Shown piece by piece: positions 22,848-31,537 of a DNA stretch of 64,000 nt. Each line of letters opens with the position of its first letter. Position 1 is the stretch's first letter. The stretch comes from Phenylobacterium sp. Its GTDB lineage: Bacteria > Pseudomonadota > Alphaproteobacteria > Caulobacterales > Caulobacteraceae. The translations under genes and the position numbers were made by a program. Below the pieces are notes generated by a model. That model saw nothing but the letters and a program-made list of their open reading frames with translations, made no database searches and was not told the DNA's origin. The stretch spans positions 372,001 through 436,000 of the forward strand of contig SSMU01000023.1 of NCBI GenBank assembly GCA_004799545.1, read 5' to 3'.

Positions 22848-25778
22848 ATGGTGGATCGGCGGCGGGCGGCGGCCCTGGCGGCGGTGTTGGCGCTGGGCGC
22901 GGCGGCGACCACGGTCCGCGCCGCCGAGCTGCAGATCGGCGAGCCCACGCCCACCGGCCAGTCAATCACGCCTGCGGCGGCGCCCGGCGCGCTGTTCCAG
23001 ACGCTCAATCCCGACCTGCCGGATCTGCCGAGCTACACCGCCGGCCAGGCCTCGGCCGTGGCCCTGTCGCCGGACGGCCGGACGCTGCTGATCCTGACCA
23101 GCGGCTTCAACCGCATGCAGGGCGCCGACGGCAAGGCGATCCCAAGCCAGTCCAACGAATATGTCTTCGTCTATGACGTGAGCGGGCCCGAGCCCGCCAA
23201 GCGCCAGGTGATCCAGGTGAAGAACACCTTTCTGGGGATCGGCTGGGCGCCGGCCGGAGACCGGTTCTTCGTTTCCGGCGGGATGGACGACGACGTGATC
23301 GAGTTCACCGGCGGGCCGGGCGGGTTCCAGCCGGGCCGCAGCTTCGCGCTCGGCCACAAGGCGGGGCTCGGCCTGGCGGTGAAGCCGGAGGCGGCGGGGC
23401 TGGCGGTCAGCCCCGACGGGCGGCGGCTGCTGGTGGCCAATGTCCAGAACGACTCCGTCAGCCTGATCGACCTCGCCTCGGGCGCGGTCTCCGAGCTCGA
23501 CCTGCGGCCCGGCGTCCGCGACCACAAGCGGGTGGGCGCGCCGGGCGGCAGCTATCCGCGCGCCGTGGCCTGGACCTCCAACCGCAAGGCCTATGTGGCG
23601 AGCGAGCGGGACCGCGAGGTGATCGCGCTGTCCGTCGGCGGCAAGGGGCTGTCGATCGGCGCCCGCATCCGCACCCGCGGCCAACCGGTGGCCGTGCTCG
23701 CGAACCCCAAGGCCGGCCGCCTCTACGCCGCGCTCGACAACAGCGACGGCGTCGCGGTGATCGACCCGAAGCTCGACAAGGTCATCGAAAGCCTGGCGAC
23801 GGCCGCGCCGCGCGCGATGCTGGCCAGGACCGGTCGGCTGGGCGGGGCGGGCTCCAACAACCTGGCCCTTTCGCCCGACGGCCGCACCCTGCTGGTCACC
23901 AATGGCGGGGAAAACGCGCTGGCGGTGGTCCGGCTGGGCGACCGGGCCGCGGGCCTCGCGCCGACCAAGGCGAAGCGCCCTCGCGACGACGATGGCGACG
24001 GTGACGACGACGCGCCGAAGGCCGCCGCCGGCTCCGAGGTCGTGGGCTTGATCCCCACCGGCTGGTACCCGACCGCGGTGGCGGTGCGGCCGGATGGGCG
24101 GCAGATCTATGTGGTCAACGGCAAGAGCAACGCCGGCCCCAACCCTGGCGCCTGCCGCAACAACCTGTCGATCAAGCGCGAGGACCGGGCGGCCTGCACC
24201 GGAGCCAACCAGTACGTCTGGCAGCTGGAGAAGGCCGGCTTCCTGACCCTGCCGGCGCCCAGCCCCGGCGCGCTGGCCCAACTCACGCGGCAGACCGCGC
24301 TCAACGACCACTTCCCAGGCGCTGGCGAGGCCCACCAGGGCGAGGCGACCATGGCCTTCCTGCGCCAGCACATCCGCCACGTGATCTACATCGTGAAGGA
24401 GAACCGAACCTACGATCAGGTGCTAGGCGACCTGGAGGTGGGCGACGGCGATCCCAAGCTGGCGGTGTTCGGCCGGGCGATTACGCCGAACCTGCACACC
24501 CTCGCCCGCCAGTTCGTCGACCTCGACAACTTCCTGGACTCTGGCGAGAGCTCGAACACCGGCTGGAACTGGTCGACGGCTGGCCGCACCAACGACTGGA
24601 CCGAGCGCGAGGCGCCGGTGAACTACGCCAGCCGCGGCCTGCAGTACGACCAGGAGGGCGACAACCGGAACATCAACGTGGGCTTCGCCACCACGGCCGA
24701 GCGGCGCAAGGCCAACCCGCTGAGCCCTGACGACCCAAACCTCTTGCCGGGCGCCCGCGACGTTGCCGCGCCCGACGGACCGGGCGGCGACGTCGGGACC
24801 GGCTACATCTGGGACGGGGCGATGCGCGCCGGCCTGAGCGTGCGCAACTGGGGCTTCTACGGCGACCTGGCGCTCTACGAGAAGGACGCCGGCAAGTTCA
24901 TGACGCCGCGCGAGCGCGAGCCGTGGAAGACCAGGACCACAGTCTTCACCCCGGCCAAGGCCTCGCTGATGGCGGTCACCGACCCCTACTTCCGCGGCTT
25001 CGACCAGGCCTTCCCGGACTACTGGCGCTTCAAGGAGTGGGCGCGGGAGTTCGACGGCTTCGTGGCCGCCGGCAAGGCGCCGAACCTGATGCTGGTCCGC
25101 CTGCCGCACGACCACACCGGCGACTTCGCCGACGGCATCGACGGCATCAACACCGTGGAGGCCGAGCTGGCCGACAACGACTATGCGGTGGGCCTGCTGG
25201 TCGAGAAGGTGGCGCGGAGCCCGTTCGCCAAGGACACCCTGATCTTCGTGGTCGAGGACGACGCCCAGGACGGGCCGGACCACGTGGACGCCCACCGCGC
25301 CCCCGCCTTCATCGTCGGCCCCTATGTGAGGAAGGGGGCGGTGGTCAGCACGCGGCGCACCACGGTCAACCTGCTGCGCACCATGGAGGACGTGCTGGGG
25401 ATCGCGCCGATGGGCCTCAACGATGGCCTTGCCGACCCGATGGCCGATGTCTTCGACACCGCCGCCGGCCCGGCCTGGAGCTTCGAGGCACATCCTTCGC
25501 CGATCCTGAGGACCACCAAGCTGCCCTTGCCGCCGGCGGACGCCAGGGATGCGGCCTGCATGGTGAAGCCGAAGCATGGCCCCGCCTACTGGGCGGCCGC
25601 CATGGCCGGGCAGGACTTCAGCCAGGAGGACCGGCTCGACACCGCCGCCTTCAACCAGGCGCTCTGGCGGGGCCTGCGCGGCTCGGAGCCCTATCCCACG
25701 GCCCGCAGCGGCGCCGACCTGCGCGCCCATCGCGACCAGCTGCTGGCCGCCGCGCCGGACGCGCCCTGCGCATCCTGA
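22848..25778 (+). CDS. Two-domain YncE-like beta-propeller / phosphoesterase-family protein
   Basis: 976 residues from an ATG behind GGGAGGAGG, with a signal peptide (MVDRRRAAALAAVLALGAAATTVRA). Residues of about 60-420 form a YncE/cytochrome-D1-like propeller with repeated (A)LSPDGRTLL, VSPDGRRLLVANVQNDSVSLIDL and VAVRPDGRQIYVVNGKSNAG blades. An acidic linker, DDDGDGDDDAP, sits at about 386. From about residue 510 there is a phosphoesterase-type domain: HVIYIVKENRTYDQVLGDL, then NWSTAGRTNDW, and late metal ligands in VVEDDAQDGPDHVDAHRAPAFI. The architecture is that of secreted bifunctional YncE/alkaline-phosphatase-family proteins, probably acting on phosphoesters in the periplasm or outside. 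Confidence 0.88.
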   Translation: MVDRRRAAALAAVLALGAAATTVRAAELQIGEPTPTGQSITPAAAPGALFQTLNPDLPDLPSYTAGQASAVALSPDGRTLLILTSGFNRMQGADGKAIPSQSNEYVFVYDVSGPEPAKRQVIQVKNTFLGIGWAPAGDRFFVSGGMDDDVIEFTGGPGGFQPGRSFALGHKAGLGLAVKPEAAGLAVSPDGRRLLVANVQNDSVSLIDLASGAVSELDLRPGVRDHKRVGAPGGSYPRAVAWTSNRKAYVASERDREVIALSVGGKGLSIGARIRTRGQPVAVLANPKAGRLYAALDNSDGVAVIDPKLDKVIESLATAAPRAMLARTGRLGGAGSNNLALSPDGRTLLVTNGGENALAVVRLGDRAAGLAPTKAKRPRDDDGDGDDDAPKAAAGSEVVGLIPTGWYPTAVAVRPDGRQIYVVNGKSNAGPNPGACRNNLSIKREDRAACTGANQYVWQLEKAGFLTLPAPSPGALAQLTRQTALNDHFPGAGEAHQGEATMAFLRQHIRHVIYIVKENRTYDQVLGDLEVGDGDPKLAVFGRAITPNLHTLARQFVDLDNFLDSGESSNTGWNWSTAGRTNDWTEREAPVNYASRGLQYDQEGDNRNINVGFATTAERRKANPLSPDDPNLLPGARDVAAPDGPGGDVGTGYIWDGAMRAGLSVRNWGFYGDLALYEKDAGKFMTPREREPWKTRTTVFTPAKASLMAVTDPYFRGFDQAFPDYWRFKEWAREFDGFVAAGKAPNLMLVRLPHDHTGDFADGIDGINTVEAELADNDYAVGLLVEKVARSPFAKDTLIFVVEDDAQDGPDHVDAHRAPAFIVGPYVRKGAVVSTRRTTVNLLRTMEDVLGIAPMGLNDGLADPMADVFDTAAGPAWSFEAHPSPILRTTKLPLPPADARDAACMVKPKHGPAYWAAAMAGQDFSQEDRLDTAAFNQALWRGLRGSEPYPTARSGADLRAHRDQLLAAAPDAPCAS

Positions 25779-25798
25779 AGCCGGTCCGTGCAGCGTAA

Positions 25799-25816
25799 CT
25801 GTCATCTTCCTGCGCG
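25799..25816 (+). promoter_or_regulatory. Partial PhoB (Pho) box
   Basis: CTGTCAT-CTTC-CTGCGCG has a perfect first repeat of the Pho-box consensus (CTGTCAT-N4-CTGTCAT) and a poor second one (CTG only). It lies between two phosphatase-family genes, immediately before the annotated ATG. If it is used, transcription would start inside the annotated gene and translation at a later codon. This is weak evidence. Confidence 0.25.
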
Positions 25817-27679
25817 ATGGTGCGCGCCGACCCCTTGCCAGTGAGCGCCCCCGTGCCCTTCGACACCCGACCTTTCCGCCTGGGCGCTCTCGCCCTGGGC
25901 CTCGCCCTGTCGCTCACCGCCGTGGCGCGGGCCCAGCCGCACAACCTGATCATCTTCGTGGCCGACGGCCTGCGCTCGCACGTTGTGACGCCGGAGACCG
26001 CCCCCGCCTTGGCCGCCGTCCGCAGCGAGGGCGTCGACTTCCAGAACAGCCACTCGCTCTACCCGACGGTGACCACGCCCAACGCCTCGGCCATCGCCAC
26101 CGGCCACTACCTCGGCGACACCGGCGATTTCGGGAACACCATCTATGTGAAGACGCCCTTCCCGGCGCCCTACGTCTCGGTGCTGGCCGGCATCGAGAAC
26201 GATGCGGTGCAGGGGCTGGCCAACGACCGCTACGGCGGCAACTACCTGGGCGAGGTGAGCCTGCTGCAGGCCGCCCGCGCCAAGGGCTATGCCACCGCCG
26301 TGCTGGGCAAGTTCGGGCCGGTTGGCGTGCAGGACGTCCTGTCGCGCGACGGGACGGGCACGATCGTCATCGACGACGGTACTGGCTGGCGGGACGGCGA
26401 GGGCGTCGCCCTGTCGCCGGAGATCGCGGCGGCGATCAAGGCGGCCGGCCTGCCGGCCCAGGCGCCGGACCGCGGCCTGAATGGCGGCGGCGGCGCCTAC
26501 AACATGGCCGGCGTGCTGGTGGCCAATATCGAGCAGCAGGACTGGTTCGCCGCGGTCGCCACCAGAGTGCTGCTGCCGCGCTTCAAGGCGCAGCGGAAGC
26601 CGTTCGTGCTGATCTTCTGGTCGCGCGACCCGGACGGCACCCAGCATGACCAGGGCGATAGCCTCAACACCCTCACCCCCGGCATCAACGGCCCGACCAC
26701 CATGGCCTCGATCAAGAACGCCTCGAACGACCTGCAGGCGCTGCGCGACGCGGTGAAGGCGCTGGGCCTGGAGGCCGACACCGACATCGTCACCACCGCC
26801 GACCACGGCTTCTCGGTGATGTCGCGGGAGAGCCGAAGCAGCGGCTCGGCCAAGCTGCGCTATCCGGACGTCAAGCCGGGCTTCCTGCCGCCGGGGTTCC
26901 TGGGCATCGACCTCGCCCGGGCGCTGCACCTGAAGCTCTATGACGGCGCGGGCCTGCCGATCGACGCCAAGGCGGGCTTCCACCCGAAGAGCGGCGCGCT
27001 GATCGGCAAGGACCCGAAGCATCCGCTGATCGCCATCGCCCCCAACGGCGGGACCAACCTGATCTACCTGCCCGGCCCGAACCCGAAGGCCATGGCCAGG
27101 CGCGTGGTCGCGGCCCTGACCAAGCAGGACTACATTGGCGCGATCTTCGTCCGCGATGGGCTGGGGCCGATCCCCGGGGCGCTCTCAACCCGCGACGTGA
27201 ACCTGGTGGGCGCGGCGCGGACGCCGGCGCCCGACATCGCGGTGAGTTTCAGGAGCTTCTCCACCGGCTGCGCGGACCCGGAGGTCTGCGGCGCCGAGGT
27301 CGCCGACAGCAGCCAGCAGCAGGGCCAGGGCATCCACGGCACGCTGAGCCGCCAGGACACCCACAACTTCATGGCCGCGGTCGGTCCGGACTTCCGCAAG
27401 GGGTTCGTCGACCCGGCGCCGGTGAGCAACGCCGACTGGGCCCCGACGCTGGCCAAGGTGCTCGGCCTCGACATGCCGCCGCGCGGTCAGCTCACCGGAC
27501 GGGTGATGGGCGAGGCCCTGGCGGAGGGCGGACCGCCGCCGCCGTCGCAGCGGCTGGTCAAGCGCTCGGCCCCGGCGGCCAACGGCTTCGTCACCACCCT
27601 GGACTACCAGCAGGCCGACGGCCGCCTCTACTTCGACGCCGCCGGCGCGCCCGGGCGGGCGATCGGTCTCGAACCTTAA
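25817..27679 (+). CDS. Alkaline phosphatase/phosphodiesterase-superfamily secreted protein
   Basis: 620 residues, 38 bp after the previous phosphatase-type gene. A hydrophobic signal (LGALALGLALSLTAVARA) ends near residue 40. Metal and nucleophile motifs of the alkaline-phosphatase superfamily are visible: LIIFVADGLRSHVV (first Asp), HSLYPTVTTPNASAIATGHY with Thr as probable nucleophile (about residue 79), FWSRDPDGTQHDQGD, and VTTADHGFSVM (Asp-His). Late HGTLSRQDTHNFMAAVGPDF resembles the last metal histidine. It likely hydrolyses phosphomono- or diesters outside the cytoplasm. The start is uncertain: a GTG at 25841 is also possible. Confidence 0.85.
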   Translation: MVRADPLPVSAPVPFDTRPFRLGALALGLALSLTAVARAQPHNLIIFVADGLRSHVVTPETAPALAAVRSEGVDFQNSHSLYPTVTTPNASAIATGHYLGDTGDFGNTIYVKTPFPAPYVSVLAGIENDAVQGLANDRYGGNYLGEVSLLQAARAKGYATAVLGKFGPVGVQDVLSRDGTGTIVIDDGTGWRDGEGVALSPEIAAAIKAAGLPAQAPDRGLNGGGGAYNMAGVLVANIEQQDWFAAVATRVLLPRFKAQRKPFVLIFWSRDPDGTQHDQGDSLNTLTPGINGPTTMASIKNASNDLQALRDAVKALGLEADTDIVTTADHGFSVMSRESRSSGSAKLRYPDVKPGFLPPGFLGIDLARALHLKLYDGAGLPIDAKAGFHPKSGALIGKDPKHPLIAIAPNGGTNLIYLPGPNPKAMARRVVAALTKQDYIGAIFVRDGLGPIPGALSTRDVNLVGAARTPAPDIAVSFRSFSTGCADPEVCGAEVADSSQQQGQGIHGTLSRQDTHNFMAAVGPDFRKGFVDPAPVSNADWAPTLAKVLGLDMPPRGQLTGRVMGEALAEGGPPPPSQRLVKRSAPAANGFVTTLDYQQADGRLYFDAAGAPGRAIGLEP

Positions 27680-27682
27680 GAG

Positions 27683-28501
27683 CTAGCGCCCCTCGAACTT
27701 CGGCGGCCGCTTCTCACGGAACGCGGCGATGCCCTCGCGCACGTCGGCGCTGGGGTTGCTCACCATCACCGCCATCTGGGCGTCGACCAGGGAGGCCTCG
27801 AGGCTGGTCTCCAGGGCCTTGGCCATCATCATCTTGGTCAGCCGGACGGCCAGCGGGGCCTTGGCGGCCAGGGCCTCGCATAGCTCCAGGGCGCGGGCTT
27901 CCAGAGCGTCGTCGGCTGCGACCTCGGTGACCAGGCCCAGGCGCTCGGCGGTGGGCGCGTCATAGATCTCGTGCAGCAGGGTCATCTTCAGCGCCCGGTC
28001 GAGGCCCATGGCGTGGGGGAACAGCCAGGCGCCGCCCTCGTCGGGGAGCAGGCCCACCTTGTTGGAGGTGTCGCCGAGCTTCGCCGACGCGCCGGCGATC
28101 CGCAGATCGCAGGCCAACGCCAGGGCGAGGCCGCCCGCCACCGCATAGCCGCGCACCATGGCAATCGACGGCTTGTCGAGCCGCCGAAGCGCCAGCACCA
28201 CGGCCTGCATGCCGTCGCGCATCTCGCGGCCGAAACCCAGGGGCTGGCCGCGCACCGCTTTCGAGTGCTCCGGATCGTCGCCGGAGATGTCGCCGCCGGT
28301 GCAGAAGGCCCGCGTCCCGGCGCCGGTGAGCATGAGCACGCGCAGGCCGTCGTCGTCCTTGAAGGCCGCGATCGCCGCCTGCAGCTCCTGGGTCATCCGG
28401 AAGGAGTAGGCGTTCATCGCCTGCGGGCGATTGAGCGTGATCCGCGCCACGCCCTTCGCGGGGCTGTCGCAGAGGAGGGTCTGGTATTTGGCGGCGAACA
28501 T
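27683..28501 (-). CDS. Enoyl-CoA hydratase/isomerase family protein
   Basis: 272 residues from the ATG at 28501 with GGGGG six bases upstream. Crotonase-fold signatures are ITLNRPQAMNAYSF (about 22-35), the oxyanion-hole segment AFCTGGDISGDD (about 69-80), and VRGYAVAGGLALALACDLRIAG (about 119-140). The second catalytic position reads GLLPDEGGAWLFPHAMG, with Asp rather than the Glu of hydratases, as in PaaG-type isomerases. A role in fatty acid or aromatic-acid CoA-ester catabolism is likely. It forms an operon with the adjacent crotonase gene (10-bp gap); its C-terminal EKRPPKFEGR mirrors that paralog. Confidence 0.9.
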   Translation of the reverse strand: MFAAKYQTLLCDSPAKGVARITLNRPQAMNAYSFRMTQELQAAIAAFKDDDGLRVLMLTGAGTRAFCTGGDISGDDPEHSKAVRGQPLGFGREMRDGMQAVVLALRRLDKPSIAMVRGYAVAGGLALALACDLRIAGASAKLGDTSNKVGLLPDEGGAWLFPHAMGLDRALKMTLLHEIYDAPTAERLGLVTEVAADDALEARALELCEALAAKAPLAVRLTKMMMAKALETSLEASLVDAQMAVMVSNPSADVREGIAAFREKRPPKFEGR

Positions 28502-28511
28502 CGGCTTCCCC

Positions 28512-29279
28512 CTAGCGGCCCTGGAACTGCGGACGGCGCTTCTCGACGAAGGCGCGGAAGGCTTCCCGAGAATCCTCGGTGCGGCCACACTCGCTGTGGC
28601 GCGCGGCCTCGTAAGGCACGAAGTCGGCCAGGCTCATCCGCTCGGCGGCGACGAAGTTGGCCTTCATCGCCGTCAGCGCCAGGGGCGCGGAATCCACCAG
28701 GCGCAACAGGATGGCGTCGAGTTCATCGTCGAAGGCGGCCTCGGCGAAGACCCGGCTAACCAGGCCGATGCGCAGGGCTTCGGCGGCGTCGAACTTGCCA
28801 GGCAGGAGGTAGAGCTCGCGGGCCTTCCCGGCGCCCACGATGCGCGGAAGGGTCCAGGGTCCGCCCATGTCGCCGGAGAGGCCGACACCCAGGAAGGCGG
28901 TGTTGAACTTGGCGGTCTCGGAGGCGAACCGCAGGTCGCAGGCCGCCGCCCAGCCGAGGCCCGCGCCGGCGCAGGCGCCGCGGATGGCGGCGAGGGTCAC
29001 GGCGCCCATCTCGTGCAGCAGAGTGGCGACGCCGAAGGTCTTGGGGTCGGTCGGCCGGCGCTCGGCGGCGTAGTGCTTGACGTCGGCGCCTGGGCAGAAG
29101 TCGGCGCCCGTCCCGGTCAGCACCAGGACGCGCAGGTCGGGGTCGGCCGCCGCCTCGCCCAGACAGGCGTAGAGCTCCTCCATCATGGTGGGCGTGATGC
29201 CGTTGCGCTGCTCGGGCCGGTTCATGGTCAGGGTCGCGACGGGTCCCTCCCGCCGCCAGATGATCGTCTCGTAGGCCAT
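28512..29279 (-). CDS. Enoyl-CoA hydratase/isomerase family protein
   Basis: 255 residues from the ATG at 29279, behind GGGAGGACGGGGC. Crotonase motifs are LTMNRPEQRNGITPTMMEEL (about 17-36), ADFCPGADVKHYAAE (about 59-73) and IRGACAGAGLGWAAACDLRFAS (about 99-120). The usual acid position again carries Asp (GLSGDMGGPWTLPRIVG), so isomerase or dehydratase variants are as likely as classical hydration. The C-terminus EKRRPQFQGR is like its operon partner. It acts in the cytoplasm on CoA thioesters. Confidence 0.9.
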   Translation of the reverse strand: MAYETIIWRREGPVATLTMNRPEQRNGITPTMMEELYACLGEAAADPDLRVLVLTGTGADFCPGADVKHYAAERRPTDPKTFGVATLLHEMGAVTLAAIRGACAGAGLGWAAACDLRFASETAKFNTAFLGVGLSGDMGGPWTLPRIVGAGKARELYLLPGKFDAAEALRIGLVSRVFAEAAFDDELDAILLRLVDSAPLALTAMKANFVAAERMSLADFVPYEAARHSECGRTEDSREAFRAFVEKRRPQFQGR

Positions 29280-29451
29280 GCCCCGTCCTCCCTGCGCCTC
29301 GCCGATCCTGCAGGCCGGCGTTCCGTTCGCAGAGCTTAGCACAGCGTCCTAAGCGCGAGATGCGCGACGCCACAACCCCGAGGCGTAACCCGGGTCACAG
29401 CCGCCCGGACACCCCGGGTCTAGCGTCTTCTCGTGATCGGGGAGATCCGCC

Positions 29452-30057
29452 ATGACCTTGACGAACAGAATAGCCAGTCTGATCGCGTTCCTGGCCCTCA
29501 GCTGCCTGGTGGGCACGGCCGCCAAGGCCATGACCTTCACCCTGATCCCCGCGGCAGGCGCCTGTGTCCCTCACCCCTGCATCCTGGCCGACGGCGACAT
29601 CGACGAGCGCTCGGTCGGCGCCTTCTCCGCCTTCACCCGCCAGGCCCATCTCGGCCCCGGCGCCCTGGTGGTGCTGAACTCGCCCGGCGGCAACGTGCTG
29701 CAGAGCTTGATGCTCGGCAAGGCGATCCGTCAGCAGGGCTTCTCGACCACCGTGCAGGGCGGCGGCGCCTGCGCCTCGGCCTGCGCCTTCGTCTTCCTGG
29801 GCGGCGTGGAGCGGAGCGCCGGCCCGAGCGCCAGGATCGGCGTGCATCAGATCTCCAACCCGGCCAGCGCGCTGGGCGACCTCTCGGCGGCCGATGGCGA
29901 ATGGCTGGTTTCGCTGGTGGCGGTCTACGTCAAGGACATGGGCGGCGACCTCTCGGTGCTGATCCCGGCGCTGCGCACCGCGCCCTGCGACATGCACTGG
30001 CTGTCGCCCTCCGAGCTCAGCCGCTACGCGGTGGTCACCAAGGTCGCGGCGGACTAG
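29452..30057 (+). CDS. Periplasmic ClpP-like (COG3904-type) protein
   Basis: 201 residues with a GGGGAGA ribosome site and a signal peptide (MTLTNRIASLIAFLALSCLVGTAAKA). The ClpP/crotonase-like core is seen in LVVLNSPGGNVLQSLMLGKAIRQQGFSTTV (about 73-102) followed by GGACASACAFVFLGGVERSAGPSARIGVHQ (about 104-133). Those are the oxyanion glycine segment, the serine-like nucleophile site in CASAC, and a histidine. Such proteins are predicted periplasmic serine peptidases or their inactive relatives. Cysteines (C38, C43, C106, C110, C180) may form disulfides in the oxidising periplasm. The substrate is unknown. Confidence 0.8.
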   Translation: MTLTNRIASLIAFLALSCLVGTAAKAMTFTLIPAAGACVPHPCILADGDIDERSVGAFSAFTRQAHLGPGALVVLNSPGGNVLQSLMLGKAIRQQGFSTTVQGGGACASACAFVFLGGVERSAGPSARIGVHQISNPASALGDLSAADGEWLVSLVAVYVKDMGGDLSVLIPALRTAPCDMHWLSPSELSRYAVVTKVAAD

Positions 30058-30192
30058 GCGACCGCGCTCCGGCCCCGCCCCCCAGTTCGCCTCAGCATTG
30101 GGTTAAGGATTCCCGATTACAACGAACGGCGGTTTCAGCTCCCCGGCCCGCAAAGGCCGGTCGGGGCGCCGACGAAATGGGATGTCGACGAG

Positions 30193-30948
30193 ATGAACAT
30201 CGTAAAGGCCGGCCTCGGCGCGTTCATGCAGTTCTGGTACCCCTATGTGCGGACCCTGAACATCATCGCGCCCTCGATCACCATCGAGGGCAAGCGGCTG
30301 ATGATCTCGCCGGACGTCTACAAGCCGCTTGAGAACGAGCATGCGGTGGTCGGCTACTGCAAGAAGGGCGACCGGGTCCTCGACCTGGGTTGCGGCTGCG
30401 GCGTCAACGCCATCTTCGTGGCGCCGATCGCCCGCGAGGTGGTGGCCGTCGACATCTCCATGTCGGCCGTGAAGAACACCATCCTGAACTGCCGCCTACA
30501 GAACCTGAAGAACGTGAGCGTCAGGCAGAGCGACATGTTCTCCAACGTCTTCGGCAAGTATGACGTGATCCTCGCGAACCCGCCCTATGTGGCCGTGGAG
30601 TTCGAGAAGGAGGACAAGCAGTTCGCCACCTCGGTGCGCTACCTGCCGACCCTGTTCGCCAACGCCGGCAAGCACCTGAAGGAGGACGGCAGCCTGGTCG
30701 TCCAGTTCCCGATCTGGGTGCACGACGCCGTGGAGCGCATGGCCGCCCCGCACGGCTTCAAGCTGGTCTCGCTGAAGCGCACGCCGCTGAAGTCACTGGG
30801 CCTGTTCCTGCTCAGCGTCGTCTATATGCAGGTGGGCTTCCGCTCGGCCTTCTACCTGTTCAAGTACGAGCCGGTGGCGGCGGCCAAGCCCGCGCCGCGG
30901 AAGGTCGCCAAACCCGTGGCCCGCAAGCGGGCGATGCAGGCGGCCTGA
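30193..30948 (+). CDS. SAM-dependent methyltransferase, HemK/RsmC-like NPPY type
   Basis: 251 residues. The SAM site is VLDLGCGCGVNAIFVAPIAREVVAVDIS (about 63-90) and the catalytic motif is NPPY (residues 130-133), typical of N-methyltransferases acting on glutamine, adenine or guanine amino groups. It lacks the N-terminal release-factor-binding domain of PrmC, so the substrate is uncertain. A distinctive Lys/Ala/Pro/Arg tail (AAAKPAPRKVAKPVARKR) ends the protein, and a diverged copy of this tail lies 1.7 kb downstream. A C/G hairpin (30143-30160) occupies its leader. It is cytoplasmic. Confidence 0.85.
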   Translation: MNIVKAGLGAFMQFWYPYVRTLNIIAPSITIEGKRLMISPDVYKPLENEHAVVGYCKKGDRVLDLGCGCGVNAIFVAPIAREVVAVDISMSAVKNTILNCRLQNLKNVSVRQSDMFSNVFGKYDVILANPPYVAVEFEKEDKQFATSVRYLPTLFANAGKHLKEDGSLVVQFPIWVHDAVERMAAPHGFKLVSLKRTPLKSLGLFLLSVVYMQVGFRSAFYLFKYEPVAAAKPAPRKVAKPVARKRAMQAA

Positions 30949-30965
30949 GGGCCTTCGGCGGAGCC

Positions 30966-31502
30966 CTACCCCTCGTCGCCCGAGCTCACCGTCAGCACCC
31001 GGCAGGCGCCCGGACCCGCCTTGATCCAGGCGTGGCCGGTGGCGCCGTCGAAATAGATCGAGTCCCCCGCGCCGAGGCGCAGGGGGACGTAGAGGTCGGT
31101 GTGGAGCGCGGCCTCGCCTTCGATGACGAAAGCGAAGAGGTCGCCCGGTCGGCGCCTGAGCTCGAGGCGCTCGTCGCCGGGGTGGGCGGCGAGCTCCAGG
31201 ATCCGCGGCGAGAGACGCTTGTGAAGCAGGTCCGCGGCGGGATGGGCCGCATCTGGGTCGCTCGCGCGGCGGATGCTGCGGCGGCCTATGGCGGGCGCCG
31301 GCTGCGGCGCCTCGAACAGCCGTCCGACCTCGATCTCCAGCCCGGCGCTGATCTGCGCCAGCCGGCGGTAGCTGAGCCCCAGCTTGCCGTTCTCCAGCTT
31401 CGACAGCACCGAGACCGAGACGCCCGTGCGGCGGCTGACCTCGCGCAGGGGCAGGCCGCTTTGCTCGCGTAGGCGCCGCAAGGTCGCGCCCGGCTGGCTC
31501 AT
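30966..31502 (-). CDS. XRE-family regulator with C-terminal cupin domain
   Basis: 178 residues. An N-terminal helix-turn-helix (TLRRLREQSGLPLREVSRRTGVSVSVLSKLENGKLGLSYRRLAQI, about 6-50) is followed by a cupin barrel (HPGDERLELRRRPGDLFAFVIEGEAALHTD to GHAWIKAGPGACRVLTV). This is the architecture of small-molecule-sensing repressors of the PuuR/SutR type. The ATG at 31502 has GGAG six bases upstream. A GTG at 31541 would give a four-base overlap with the sdpI stop, an alternative that would mean translational coupling. It ends 18 bp after the convergent methyltransferase stop. Confidence 0.88.
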   Translation of the reverse strand: MSQPGATLRRLREQSGLPLREVSRRTGVSVSVLSKLENGKLGLSYRRLAQISAGLEIEVGRLFEAPQPAPAIGRRSIRRASDPDAAHPAADLLHKRLSPRILELAAHPGDERLELRRRPGDLFAFVIEGEAALHTDLYVPLRLGAGDSIYFDGATGHAWIKAGPGACRVLTVSSGDEG

Positions 31503-31537
31503 GGGCGGCTCCGTGGCCTGACGCACCGCCGCGCCGC

